From positions 1-47,500 of the forward strand of contig JAWQFJ010028926.1 of NCBI GenBank assembly GCA_034096865.1: a stretch of DNA of 47,500 nt, given 5' to 3'. The notes under the pieces were generated by a model. It saw nothing but the letters and a program-made list of their open reading frames with translations. It made no database searches and had not been told where the DNA came from. Shown piece by piece: positions 21,450 to 33,500 of this stretch. This DNA comes from Theodoxus fluviatilis. Taxonomy: Eukaryota > Mollusca > Gastropoda > Cycloneritida > Neritidae. Both the position numbers and the translations under genes were made by a program. The first letter of the stretch is position 1, and each line of letters starts with the position of its first letter.

Positions 21450-24400
21450 GCAGTCCATTCTCCACCTTCATATCCCCATACCTCGTCCATCTTGAGTCGC
21501 TGTCTCTGGGAGTGCTGGCGGGACTCCAAGTCCTGGATGTCTTCCTGGGCAGTCTGCAAGGCGTCTTGCTGTCGTGCCTTCATCTTGTCCTGGCGGCGGC
21601 GGTTCAGCCGCTCCTCCAGCTGGCTCTGCATGCGAAGGCGGTCTGCCTCCAGGCGTGAGTTGATGGCAGCCACGTCCCGTTCATGCTCCTTCAGCAGTCT
21701 GTCCTGGTCCTGCTTGCCGGCTCCCTGCCCCTTCAGTCGATCCAGCTCTTCCTGCACACACATTGAGATTCAGGAGGGTTTCATGGGTGTGAAGCTAAGC
21801 ATTCAAAAGATGATTTATTTACAGTGGACAATGGTTGTATGCAGCTAGTGCCACTCAGTCTTTCTTCATCAGTTGAAACCCCTGGCTGCTGGGCTTTCAG
21901 GGCCTGCTCCATTAGCTAAGCCAGGGGTGATCCCAAGCTGCCACAGAGGCCGCCAAAAGGAATCAGATTGGATTGGTTTAATAGGGCTTGACCTTTACCC
22001 TGGTATTTGCAGCATATGCTGCAAGGGATTAGGGGGGAAGAGTTGTGAAATGCGTTTCCCAAAAATTACCAAACAATTCAGCATTAGCACTTTCTAAAAA
22101 CAATGACATGGATATGTTCTCTGTTCAATTGTGATTACTTCTGGAACAGGTTTTGCTATATTTTGTGGAATAGTTAGAAGGGTGTGTGTCTCATCCTTGA
22201 AACGTTACTATTTTTTCTCAGTACCACTGACAGACCAAACAGTACCAGTAACAATGCTAGGGTGAGGGTTGCGGCCTATCAGCCTCTGTAGGGTTTGTAA
22301 GTCACTGACCAGAAAAATTACTACAGCTTGCTAGAGTATGAGCATGTCAAGTCTCCATTTCCCATGTTATTCGCCTCTTATGAATCCTGAAGGGGGACAA
22401 AGGGTCTACTCTGACTCCCGACTCACAGAGGGTCTGCGGTTTCCAAATCAAGCAACTCCATGCACCAGCATGCAGAACACTACTCAGGCCAGAGGACCCC
22501 AGACACCATCTGTGTGCATCTCACCTGAACTTTCTCCTTGCGCTCTCGGATCAAGTCCTCCTTGCGCTGGTTGAGGGCATGCAGGTTCTTCTTGTGTTTC
22601 TCCTTCTCCGCCTCTGTCTCAGCCTCCAGCTGTCTCTGGTAGTCTGCCATCTCACTGTCCAGCCTGGCCTTCTCCTCTCGCTCAAACTCTGCAGCAAGCA
22701 CAGCCACACATGTTACGCACTGCCTCCAAAGAGTAGAAAGGATACTGCGGAAAACTCTTTTCATGAAGTCTTGCAGTCTCCTGCACCGCAGTCCTTACAA
22801 GTATTTTACTTCATTGGCAGCTCAGTAGAAAGAAAAGATCTTCCAGTTGGTTGATTCTATTCTCGTTGATGAATCAATCTTTTTGTAACTCCACAAAACA
22901 CACATACGCATGCATGCATGCACGCACACACACACACACACACACACACGTGAAGAGGACAACCCTACCTTCCTGCTCCTTGCGGAGTTCCTCCTCCTGC
23001 TCTCGCCGCTGCTGCTCCAGTCGACGCTTGACTTCCTCCAGCTCTCTGGCTGCCTGCTCTGCTTGCTGGACACTGTCCTGGTTGTTGGACCACTTTCTCA
23101 GAGCCTCAGCCTGCTCCTGTATTCCGCAAAAAGGACTGGACTTAGACTTGACTTAGACTTGACTTTGGTGCTTTATTGCTTATGCCAGCCGCCCGTCACA
23201 CATTGGCAACAGTACTTTCTACAATTGTGGTGTTATTCTGCTGCATTATGTACATTACATTCTTTGTTGTTGAGGCGTTCATCAGGTAGCTTCTGTCTCA
23301 TGTTTAAAGAGTAGTATATATACATTGTTATGTCTCTCATCTTATTTGGGTCTGACCCTCTATTAGTTTCTCAATACCTCCAGACAGTGTATAGCTTCAC
23401 AAGTGTTGATGGAGATAATTCTTCTCAGCTGATCATACAGAAAACATGAAAAAAGTAAGTGGTCTTCATTGTCAAATGATTTGCAGAATGGGCATGATGT
23501 GTCTGGGCTAGAAAGGAGGTGAAACAAGTCATGGTTGGAACAGTAGCCCGAGTTGGGTGGTGGAGGGAGGGAATGAGGTTGTGTGGAGGTAAGAAGGGTT
23601 TGAGTGGTTTGAAGGGTGGGAGTGAGGTTGGAAGGATGGGATGGGGATTGGGGTGGGGGTGGGGGATGGTCTGGGTAAGGTAGATGGGTTGGATCCTTGG
23701 GAGTTAAAGGGGTGAGAGTTGGGGATTATGGGTGGAGTTGGAGGGGTTGGATTGAGAGTACGAGAGATGTTGAATGGTGAGTGGAGATGGGAAGTGGGAG
23801 AGAGGGTGATAGAATTGAAGGTGGGGTTTGGAGAGTAAGGGAAGGGTGTTAGAGGGGTGGGGTTGGGTTGGAGGGATGTGAAAGTTTTAGAACAGACTGA
23901 TGGAGAGTACAGGAACTGAGGAATCTAGGGGTGAGGGAATGGAGGTGCTTGGGGAAAGGGAGGTTAGTTTACAGAGGGATGGGTGGGGACTGCATACCTT
24001 GTAGTGCCTCTCCTTGAGCTCCAGTTGGGCATGGGCATAGGCCACCTCCCAGTCAGAGAGGGCTCCCTGTCGGATCTCTGCCTCCTCTCGCGCCTGCTGC
24101 TGGTCCAGCTCCGCCAGCTCCAGCTGCTGCTTGTTGAGCAAGACTGCCCTGCGCTCCGACAGCTCTAGGGGGCTCAGACCTTGCTTCTGCACATAGCACA
24201 GACATGTGTGTCAGGTGTATACAGTGTGTATGGTTCTATTGGTCTGATTAGGGTGTAACCGCCTGGATGAGGAAAAGAAATATGGAAATAGGGAGAGGTT
24301 GAAAAGGGGATAGATTCGATATGTTTGAAAAAAAAGCAAAGAAATAGGCTTTGACAGTATTAACATTTAATCTGATACTAACAGGTTATACAAAAGCACA

Positions 24401-24881
24401 ATGGCAAACTCATTCCCATGGTCAGTTTAATGATGTCATGGATGACGTCAGAAGGAAAGAGTGCCTTGATTGCACATAGAAAAAAAAAGAAGCAAAGAGA
24501 TCCTTGTCCAAAAATAGCCCTTGGAGCAAAGCAGGCTCCTTCACCAGTGCAGTGAAAGTCTACAAGCGACCATGCCTTGAATAAGCCCTGTGATCAGAGT
24601 TCACACCACTCGAGTGCATGGGGTATGCGGCACGGGGCACAGGAGGCGAAAACAGCGGAGGGCGAGAACATCCGCAACGGGAAAGGGGTGGGGCAAAAAA
24701 AAGGGTAGAAACCAGCCCATGGGCGGGAAATCGGAGAGCCGAAGCTCGACATCCGAGGTCGAAAACTAACACTAAACAAAACTGGTGATGGGTCATGGTG
24801 GCACAAAAGTGCACCTTGTCACAAGGGTGATGCTCTTTACTTGCTTATGAACACAGCAGGAACATTGGTATTGGTGTGTGT

Positions 24882-24912
<31 letters not shown>

Positions 24913-27900
24913 CAGGCATGTGTATATGTGCATGCATATGTGTGTGTGTATGTGTGCAATTGTTTTTATTTGTTGTGTCTGCATTTGAGAGTGTGTATGT
25001 GTTATGTGTATGTATTGTGTGTGTGTTATGTGTTGTGTGTGTGTATGTGTGTGTGTGTGTGTGTGGTGTGTGTACAAGTGTGTGTGCATGCATGCGTGCA
25101 TGTGTGTGTGTGCATGCAAGCACAAGGGTGCATGCGGGGGTGCATGCTGACATAAATCTGTGAATTATTTCAATTGTGTATAGTAAAGTGAGGATTCACA
25201 TCATGTGGTCCACGTTAAACCAGCTTTCCATTTGAACAGCAGATGCTGAAATAGGTCTATGTGTGTGTGCAAATGTGTCTGTGTGAATGCATGCAAGCAT
25301 ATGCAAATATAATGCACAAATATTCATCTGAATTAAAATGTATGTAATTTCTGCACATTTTAGCAATTCATATGACAGTAAGGAGCCAGGGAAGTTGGGG
25401 GTATCTCTGAGACAAAAATCCAGCACTTGAACAAGAGAGGAAAGCCAAGTGCAAGAAGATGATAGGATGTCTGACCTCTAGATCAGCAAGCTGATCGCTG
25501 TGCCTGAGGATCCGTTCATCTCTGACCTTGTCCAGCTTGGCTTGCAGATGAGACAGAGCATCGTCCACCATCACCTTCTTCTTGGCAGCAAACTCGTTTT
25601 CCAGATCGCGTTTCTCCTGAGGGTTTCACAACAAGGACTTTGATAGTCTAACTGGGGCAAGAAAACATGCTCAAAAATACATGTATCACCTTCAACACAG
25701 ATAGCTACAGCAGCTTAACTTGGGGCATTTTATGATCCACGCACAGGAAAAGAATTATAGCTAAAGCAGAAAATGAACTTATTTCATATTCAAAGGAAGA
25801 CAAATTCCAAATCCATTCCACATTATGATCCCTTAATTAAGACGGAGGAATTAAAAGCATTGCCTGAACTCATCCATAGCACCGAGGATGGATGGATGGA
25901 TGGATGGATGGATGGATGGATGGATGGATGGATGGAGTTTCATGGCCCGTGAGCCTTTGTAGGCTATGTAAGGCCATTGATCACCAACTATTATAGCCGA
26001 TTATTATAAAGCAAGTCAAGTAATGATTTCCCTAGTTATCTGACTTTTATGCACAGCAGCAAACACTTTGTCAAATGCACAAAACAAAACCCATGCACGA
26101 CACTCTTGCATCATTCAGCATGACTGTAACCACTTCCATTTTCCAGCTCACTGTTGACTCTGTCCCATGCTACTGGTGGTGGTGGCCCATCACTGTTGAC
26201 TCTGTCCCATGCTACTGGTGGTGGTGGTCCATCACTGTTGACTCTGTCCCATGCTACTGGTGGTGGTGGTCCATCACTGTTGACTCTGTCCCTTGCTACT
26301 GGTGGTGGTGGTCCATCACAGTGGACTCTGTCCCTTGCTACTGGTGGTGGTGGCCCATCACTGTTGACTCTGTCCCTTGCTACTGGTGGTGGTGGTCCAT
26401 CACTGTTGACTCTGTCCCTTGCTACTGGTGGTGGTGGTCCATCACTGTTGACTCTGTCCCATGCTACTGGTGGTGGTGGTCCATCACTGTTGACTCTGTC
26501 CCTTGCTACTGGTGGTGGTGGTCCATCACTGTTGACTCTGTCCCTTGCTACTGGTGGTGGTGGTCCATCACTGTTGACTCTGTCCCATGCTACTGGTGGT
26601 GGTGGTCCATCACTGTTAACTCTGTCCCATGCTACTGGTGGTGGTGGTCCATCACTGTTGACTCTGTCCCATGCTACTGGTGGTGGTGGTCCATCACTGT
26701 TAATTCTGTCCCATGCTACTGGTGGTGGTGGTCCATCACTGTTGACTCTGTCCCATGCTACTGGTGGTGGTGGTCCATCACTGTTAACTCTGTCCCATGC
26801 TACTGGTGGTGGTGGCCCATCACTGTTGACTCTGTCCCTTGCTACTGGTGGTGGTGGTCCATCACTGTTAACTCTGTCCCATGCTACTGGTGGTGGTGGT
26901 CCATCACTGTTGACTCTGTCCCATGCTACTGGTGGTGGTGGTCCATCACTGTTAACTCTGTCCCATGCTACTGGTGGTGGTGGTCCATCACTGTTGACTC
27001 TGTCCCTTGCTACTGGTGGTGGTGGTCCATCACTGTTGACTCTGTCCCTTGCTACTGGTGGTGGTGGTCCATCACTGTTGACTCTGTCCCTTGCTACTGG
27101 TGGTGGTGGCCCATCACTGTTGACTCTGTCCCTTGCTACTGGTGGTGGTGGTCCATCACTGTTGACTCTGTCCCTTGCTACTGGTGGTGGTGGCCCATCA
27201 CTGTTGACTCTGTCCCTTGCTACTGGTGGTGGTGGTCCATCACTGTTGACTCTGTCCCTTGCTACTGGTGGTGGTGGTCCATCACTGTTGACTCTGTCCC
27301 TTGCTACTGGTGGTGGTGGCCCATCACTGTTGACTCTGTCCCTTGCTACTGGTGGTGGTGGTCCATCACTGTTGACTCTGTCCCTTGCTACTGGTGGTGG
27401 TGGCCCATCACTGTTGACTCTGTCCCTTGCTACTGGTGGTGGTGGTCCATCACTGTTAACTCTGTCCCATGCTACTGGTGGTGGTGGTCCATCACTGCTG
27501 ACTCTGTCCCATGCTACTGGTGGTGGTGGTCCATCACTGTTAATTCTGTCCCATGCTACTGGTGGTGGTGGTCCATCACTGTTAACTCTGTCCCATGCTA
27601 CTGGTGGTGGTGGTCCATCACTGTTAACTCTGTCCCATGCTACTGGTGGTGGTGGTCCATCACTGTTGACTCTGTCCCATGCTACTGGTGGTGGTGGTCC
27701 ATCACAGTTGACTCTGTCCCATGCTACTGGTGGTGGTGGTCCATCACTGTTGACTCTGTCCCATGCTACTGGTGGTGGTGGTCCATCACTGTTGACTCTG
27801 TCCCATGCTACTGGTGGTGGTGGTCCATCACTGTTGACTCTGTCCCATGCTACTGGTGGTGGTGGTCCATCACAGTTGACTCTGTCCCTTGCTACTGGTG

Positions 27901-30516
27901 GTGGTGGTCCATCACAGTTGACTCTGTCCCATGCTACTGGTGGTGGTGGTCCATCACAGTGGACAAAGGCAGGAATGCACCGTCTCTCAGCTCCTCTGCC
28001 AAGTCTAAATGTGGCTCAGCAGAATGATGCATGAGCTGCACGAAGGACGGCAGTGGGGACACAGAAATGTCCCTGAGGAGGCATGCCGGGCAAGCACTCT
28101 GGGCAGCAGCCCGTCTCTTTTCCCTGCTTCTGGTAAGGTGGACTTGGTGACTGCTTTCAAGAGAGTTGTCTGCCATCTTGATGGATGCAGGTCAGTATGA
28201 TCTGTCGCTAGTGCAGGCCTCAAGCTGCTTTGGAGGCATGCCATAGTGCTGGAGGTGTTTCTTCACAGAGTCCATGAATCTCCTCTTGGGGTGTGACCTT
28301 CGCTTCCGAGGCTCTGTGATAAGACCCCATTAGGACATATCTGGGGAGTTGCAGTTCATCTAACCATATGACATAGCTGGTCCATTGCAGCTGTTCCTCC
28401 AAGGATCACATTCTCAATGCATGTGATGGCTGATGTGTCATGTATCTTTCTGTTGGTGATTCGCTCTTATCAGCCTATACCCATGATGGGATGAAGGGAG
28501 CACGTGAAACCTCTCAAACTGATGGCTGTGTCTTCTGTAGGCTGGTACTAATGGCTACTCTGTACAACCAAAGAACATAGACATAAAGAAGCGTCACTCC
28601 TGTATCTTGTATAGTAAAAATGCAGGACGAGATTTTGGTTACAGACCTGTTTACCCCCAAAAACCCTTATGAGGAAGATTTGATAAATAACCAGAAAAAT
28701 GCGGAAGGTTTTGATCTTCAAGAGGAAGATTTCGATTTTTTCAGCGAAATATCGGCCAGAAGATCGTCCGTAAAAGCGGAGACTCGGACTCAAAATCAGA
28801 AGATTTCCGCAAATTGCGGAAGGGTAAACAGGTCTGTGGTTACGTCACATGTATTTTTTACGTCACATTCACTCGCGAGTAATTTCCCTTGTTTTTGGAT
28901 GTATACATAATTATAGTAAAATGAGTAGATGGCATAATCGCTCCAAGCATTGATTTCGCCTGCCTTACATCCAAAAGCAAGGGACGCAACTCTAAATCTC
29001 GTCCTGCATAAAATCGCGGAGTGACGCTTCTTTATGTCTATGTTCTTTGGTACAACTTAAATTTTGCAGGCAGCTTGATGTAGTGGTGATTAAGCACCCT
29101 CAGTAGCACATAGTTCTCTATGAGATTCGCTGATTCTGGCTCAGATTTCATTGTTGAGGGAGCCACTGGATGACGTTACTATACAACCAGCTACAGGTGT
29201 AGCACTGACAATTGGGTGGAAATGATCAAGATCCTCACCTGTGCATGCCTCTGTGCCAGGACAGCCTGGATGACCTTCTCGCTGTCCTCAGAGCCGTTTT
29301 CTCTGATGCCCTCCTGGATCGCCTTTTCCTCCACCTCCTTGGCCTGCACACCCGGGATGGAGTGAAGTCAGCAGAGCATACTTGGCATATGATGGAGTGG
29401 AGTTAGAAAAGTTGATTATGTCTATCTCGCTTAGTTATGCTGAGTGGCATCACCACTTCATAACCAAAGAAGAGATCACAGTGTGTTATTTCACCAAGAG
29501 TATGACAATGTAAGTATCCCAATATAAATGCTCTATCAATGTCTGGCCATCCCATCATTGGCAACCTGGTCTAATATTACTGATTAACATTAACCAACAT
29601 TCACATATGCATGTATTACCCACAGCTCAACATGCAATTTTTACTATAGACCAAGAACTACAATGTCATGTTCAAAGTTTTGGAAATTTCAGTGCCCATG
29701 ACAGGACATTCTTTGTACAAAGTTACAGCCCCGCCATTTCATTAATGCTTTATCTTAACATGAAGGCAGGACACACAAAAGTAACACTTATCACAATACC
29801 ACTTCTTCATCAACAACACAACAAAGGTACACTGACCGCCTTGAGTCTGACTTCATCCAGCTCCTTCTTTTGGTCCAGGATTTCCTGGGTGAGCTCTGTG
29901 TCCTGCTTGCGGCGAAGGTCTTCCATGCGGCGCTTGCGTCTCTGCGCCAGTTGTTCCTGGAGGGCACGCAGCTGTGCCTGGCGCTGGTTCTCCAGGGACT
30001 GGGCCATATCCTCCAGCTCCCGCTCGTGGGCGGTCAGCAGCTGCAGTGGACAGGAGGTGGTGTAGAGGGCAGTCCTCATACAAAATCTCTCTCATCTGTG
30101 TGTCTGCCTGTGTGCCTGTATTTCTGGGTGTCTGTCGTATTTCTTTGTGTTTGTGTATGTGTATGTGTGTGAGTGTGTGTGTGTGAGTGTGTGTGTGTGA
30201 GTGTGTGTGTGGTGTGTGTGTGTGTGAGTGTGTGTGTGTGTGCGTGCGTGTGTGTGCACGAGAGAGAGAGAGATTGATTGATTGATTGATTGATTACACT
30301 TTATTTTACAAGGGAATTTAATGAATTAGGTATGGCTGCCTGTCTAACATTCAGCCCTTGTTAAAACAAGCGAGCAAACAATCAAACCCAATCCCACCCC
30401 CCACCCACCCAACCTCTATCCCACACAAAATTCACACAATAACACTGGTTACAATAATTTCATGATAACAAAATACCACTTTGAAAATATTCACAAAGTG
30501 AACTTAGAACAAGATG

Positions 30517-30584
<68 letters not shown>

Positions 30585-33500
30585 AGAGAGTACAGTAATG
30601 CAATGTGTTTCTATGACAGTCATGATGCATGCATACAAGTCTGCTTCTTCTATAAGTGCATGTCTGTGACAACAAACGCATTTGAATGGCAAGCAAGAAT
30701 GTGGCATCAGATGAAGGCACAAGGATACAGAACGGCTGGAACACTTCTGACAAGACTATGGTGGAGCATAATGACAGAAAAAAGACAGAATGGCACACTC
30801 ACAGCATTGGCCTGGTCTTGGGAAAGGTCAGTGCAGGCAGCCATTTCTGCAGCATTCTTGTTCTTTTTCTCACGCAGCACTTTCTCAGCATCAGCCTCCA
30901 GCTGTGACCTGAGCTTCTCCTCCTGGCTGCGTGCCTCCTCCTCCATCTTGGCCGCCATGGCCTCGCGCTGCTGCTTGTGTCGCTTCTTCAGTTCGTCTTT
31001 GCTCTTCTCCTGCAGACAGACACAGCAGTGGTGCAATGCAGACATGCTCCACTCTCTGCTACAGCAGGCTGCTGCTGCAGCAGAGCATCTGATGACACTG
31101 AGATAGTTCATCCACAGTATTCACAGGAAAAAGAGCGCCAATTATCCCATGATTAAAGCCATTACATCACCCCCTACTCCCACCTCTTCTGTCTGCCTGT
31201 ATCCATTTGAAAATAGAACTCTTCATGAAATACACATGATTAACATTTCATTTAACACTACAAGATATTACATCTTTATTTGCAGCATGCATGTAATGAG
31301 CACACAAAACTGACATGACATTAATCAAATTCACAACAGATACTGATTTTTACTTACATGTATAATACTTGAAAGAAAACAAGGCCCAGTACTTGCATTA
31401 ATGTAATGAAGTCCACATTTGACCTCCATCTTTACAATGGTGCAGATTTTCTCAAGCTTCTGCTTTCAAGCATTAGCACACAAACATTTTTCTCCAGTCT
31501 CTGTAGGTGCTCTTTCTCTGTCTGAATGCCCCCACCTCCCATGCAACTTCCACTCTCCACGACAGCACAAAGGTCAAGGTCATACCTGCTGCTTCCTGAG
31601 GGCCTGCTCCTCGGCTGTGGTGGCGTAGTGGACCTGGGGCTGGAAGTTGAGGTCTGGGACAGGCACCGAGTCAGACATGGCACCCTGCATCTGCCTCCTC
31701 TGCTCCTCCACTGCCCGCTGTGCAGCCTCCTCTTCCAGCTTCCTCTTGGATTCCTCCAGCTTCCGGCGCCGCCTTGCTGATAGCTTGGCCTGGTAGGGAA
31801 GAGCAGTGAGGGTAGGAGCGGAAGAGAACGAATGGAGGCGTAGATGGCAGGACAGAAATGATTGAAAAAGGATAGATCAGGGACTGAGGGATAGGATGGA
31901 TGGATGGATGGATGGATGGATGGATGGATGGATGGATGGTAGATGGATGGGTGGATGGATGGATGGATGGATGGATGGATGGATGGATGGATGGATGGAT
32001 GGATGGATGGATGGATGGATGGATGGTAGATGGATGGGTGGATGGATGGATGGATGGATGGATGGATGGATGGGTGGGTGGGTGGGTGGGTGCATGGATG
32101 GATGGATGGATGGATGGAGTTTTACAGCCTATCAGCCTTTGACAGTTATGCAAGGCCACTTAGCATGAAAACCACTAGAATAGCGTAGAGTAGGTGCGAA
32201 TCAAGTCACCAAGTCCATATTTATTTGTCTCTGGTGAATCACACAGGGAGAGGCAGTGGATCTAATCTGACCCCCAACCCACTGTGGGCCTGAGCGACAG
32301 GACATAATGGTCTGTAAGGAAGTGGGGGTTTAAGACAAGAAATATTCTCAAAAGACAGCACAAATGAAAGAAAGGTTCAGTTCAGTTCAGTTCAGTCTCT
32401 TAACCCTGAGATGGGTTGTTGAGGCACCACTGATGACTTTCGGACAATCTTCCTCCATCGATCTCTATCCTCTGTGGCTCGCTGTGAGTCAGCAAAGGTC
32501 AAGCCTGTCCACTCTTTGATGTTGTCTTCCCACCTCTTTCTCTGCCTGCCTCTCCTTCTCCCACCTGGTACGGTACCTTGCAGGATGGTCTTGGCCAGCC
32601 CACTGCCTCTTGACATGTGACCGTACCACTTCAGCTTTCTGCTTTTCACGATTGACAGCAGGTCTTCGTACTGTCCAAATGCTCTCCTGATCCTGTTGCT
32701 GACTTCCTCATTCGTGACATGGTCTTTATATGAGATGTTCAGAATCTTGCGGTAGCATCTCATTTCCAGGGCTTGTATCCGTCTCTGTAGTTCAGATGTG
32801 AGTGTCCAGGTCTCGCATGCATACAAGAATACGGAGATGGCCAGCGTGCGCATGAGCCTGATCTTCGACGCGAGAGTGATATTTCTGTCACGCCATATTG
32901 GCTTCAACTTTGCCAATGCTGCTGTTGTTTGTGCTATCCTGGACAGTATCTTTGGTTTGGACTCTTCATCAGTCACAATAGATCCCAGGTATTTGAAGTT
33001 GTTCACAGCTTCCAGTTTTTGGCCCTTCACTTTGATTTCCATTTTGAAGCCCCAAGGGTTGTTCGTCATCACCTTGGTCTTCTCGGCAGTGATCTCCATG
33101 CCATATGCCTGTGAGGTCTTGTCCAGGTGCTCAACAAGACTAGTCAGCTTTTCTTCACTTCCTGCTAATCTATCAATGTCATCAGCAAAACGTAAGTTGG
33201 TGATCGTTCTGCCACAGATGCTGATTGATCCTTCGTGGTCTGCTAGGGCATCAGTCATTATCCTTTCGAGGAAGAGGTTGAATAGTGTGGGGGAGAGTAG
33301 ACAGCCCTGTCTGACTCCAATCAATGTCCTGAACCATTCGCCTGTGGTACCATTGAACAGGACTGCGCTGGTCGCTGTCATAAAGATGTTCGATGACTTT
33401 GATGATCTTGGAGCTGATGTTGTAGCTTATCATTGTGGCACACAGCGCAGCATGCCAGACTCTGTCAAATGCTTTCTTAAAGTCTATAAAGACACGGTAC

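Noticed and set aside
24793..25163. Cys/Val- and His/Thr-rich frames
   Set aside because: Translated GT/CA microsatellite.
26075..28034. Long plus-strand frames (650 and 626 codons) as repeat proteins
   Set aside because: They are products of a 42-bp tandem array with a period divisible by three. Two overlapping frames are open equally, there is no conserved start context, and the array lies in an intron of a well-supported gene on the other strand.
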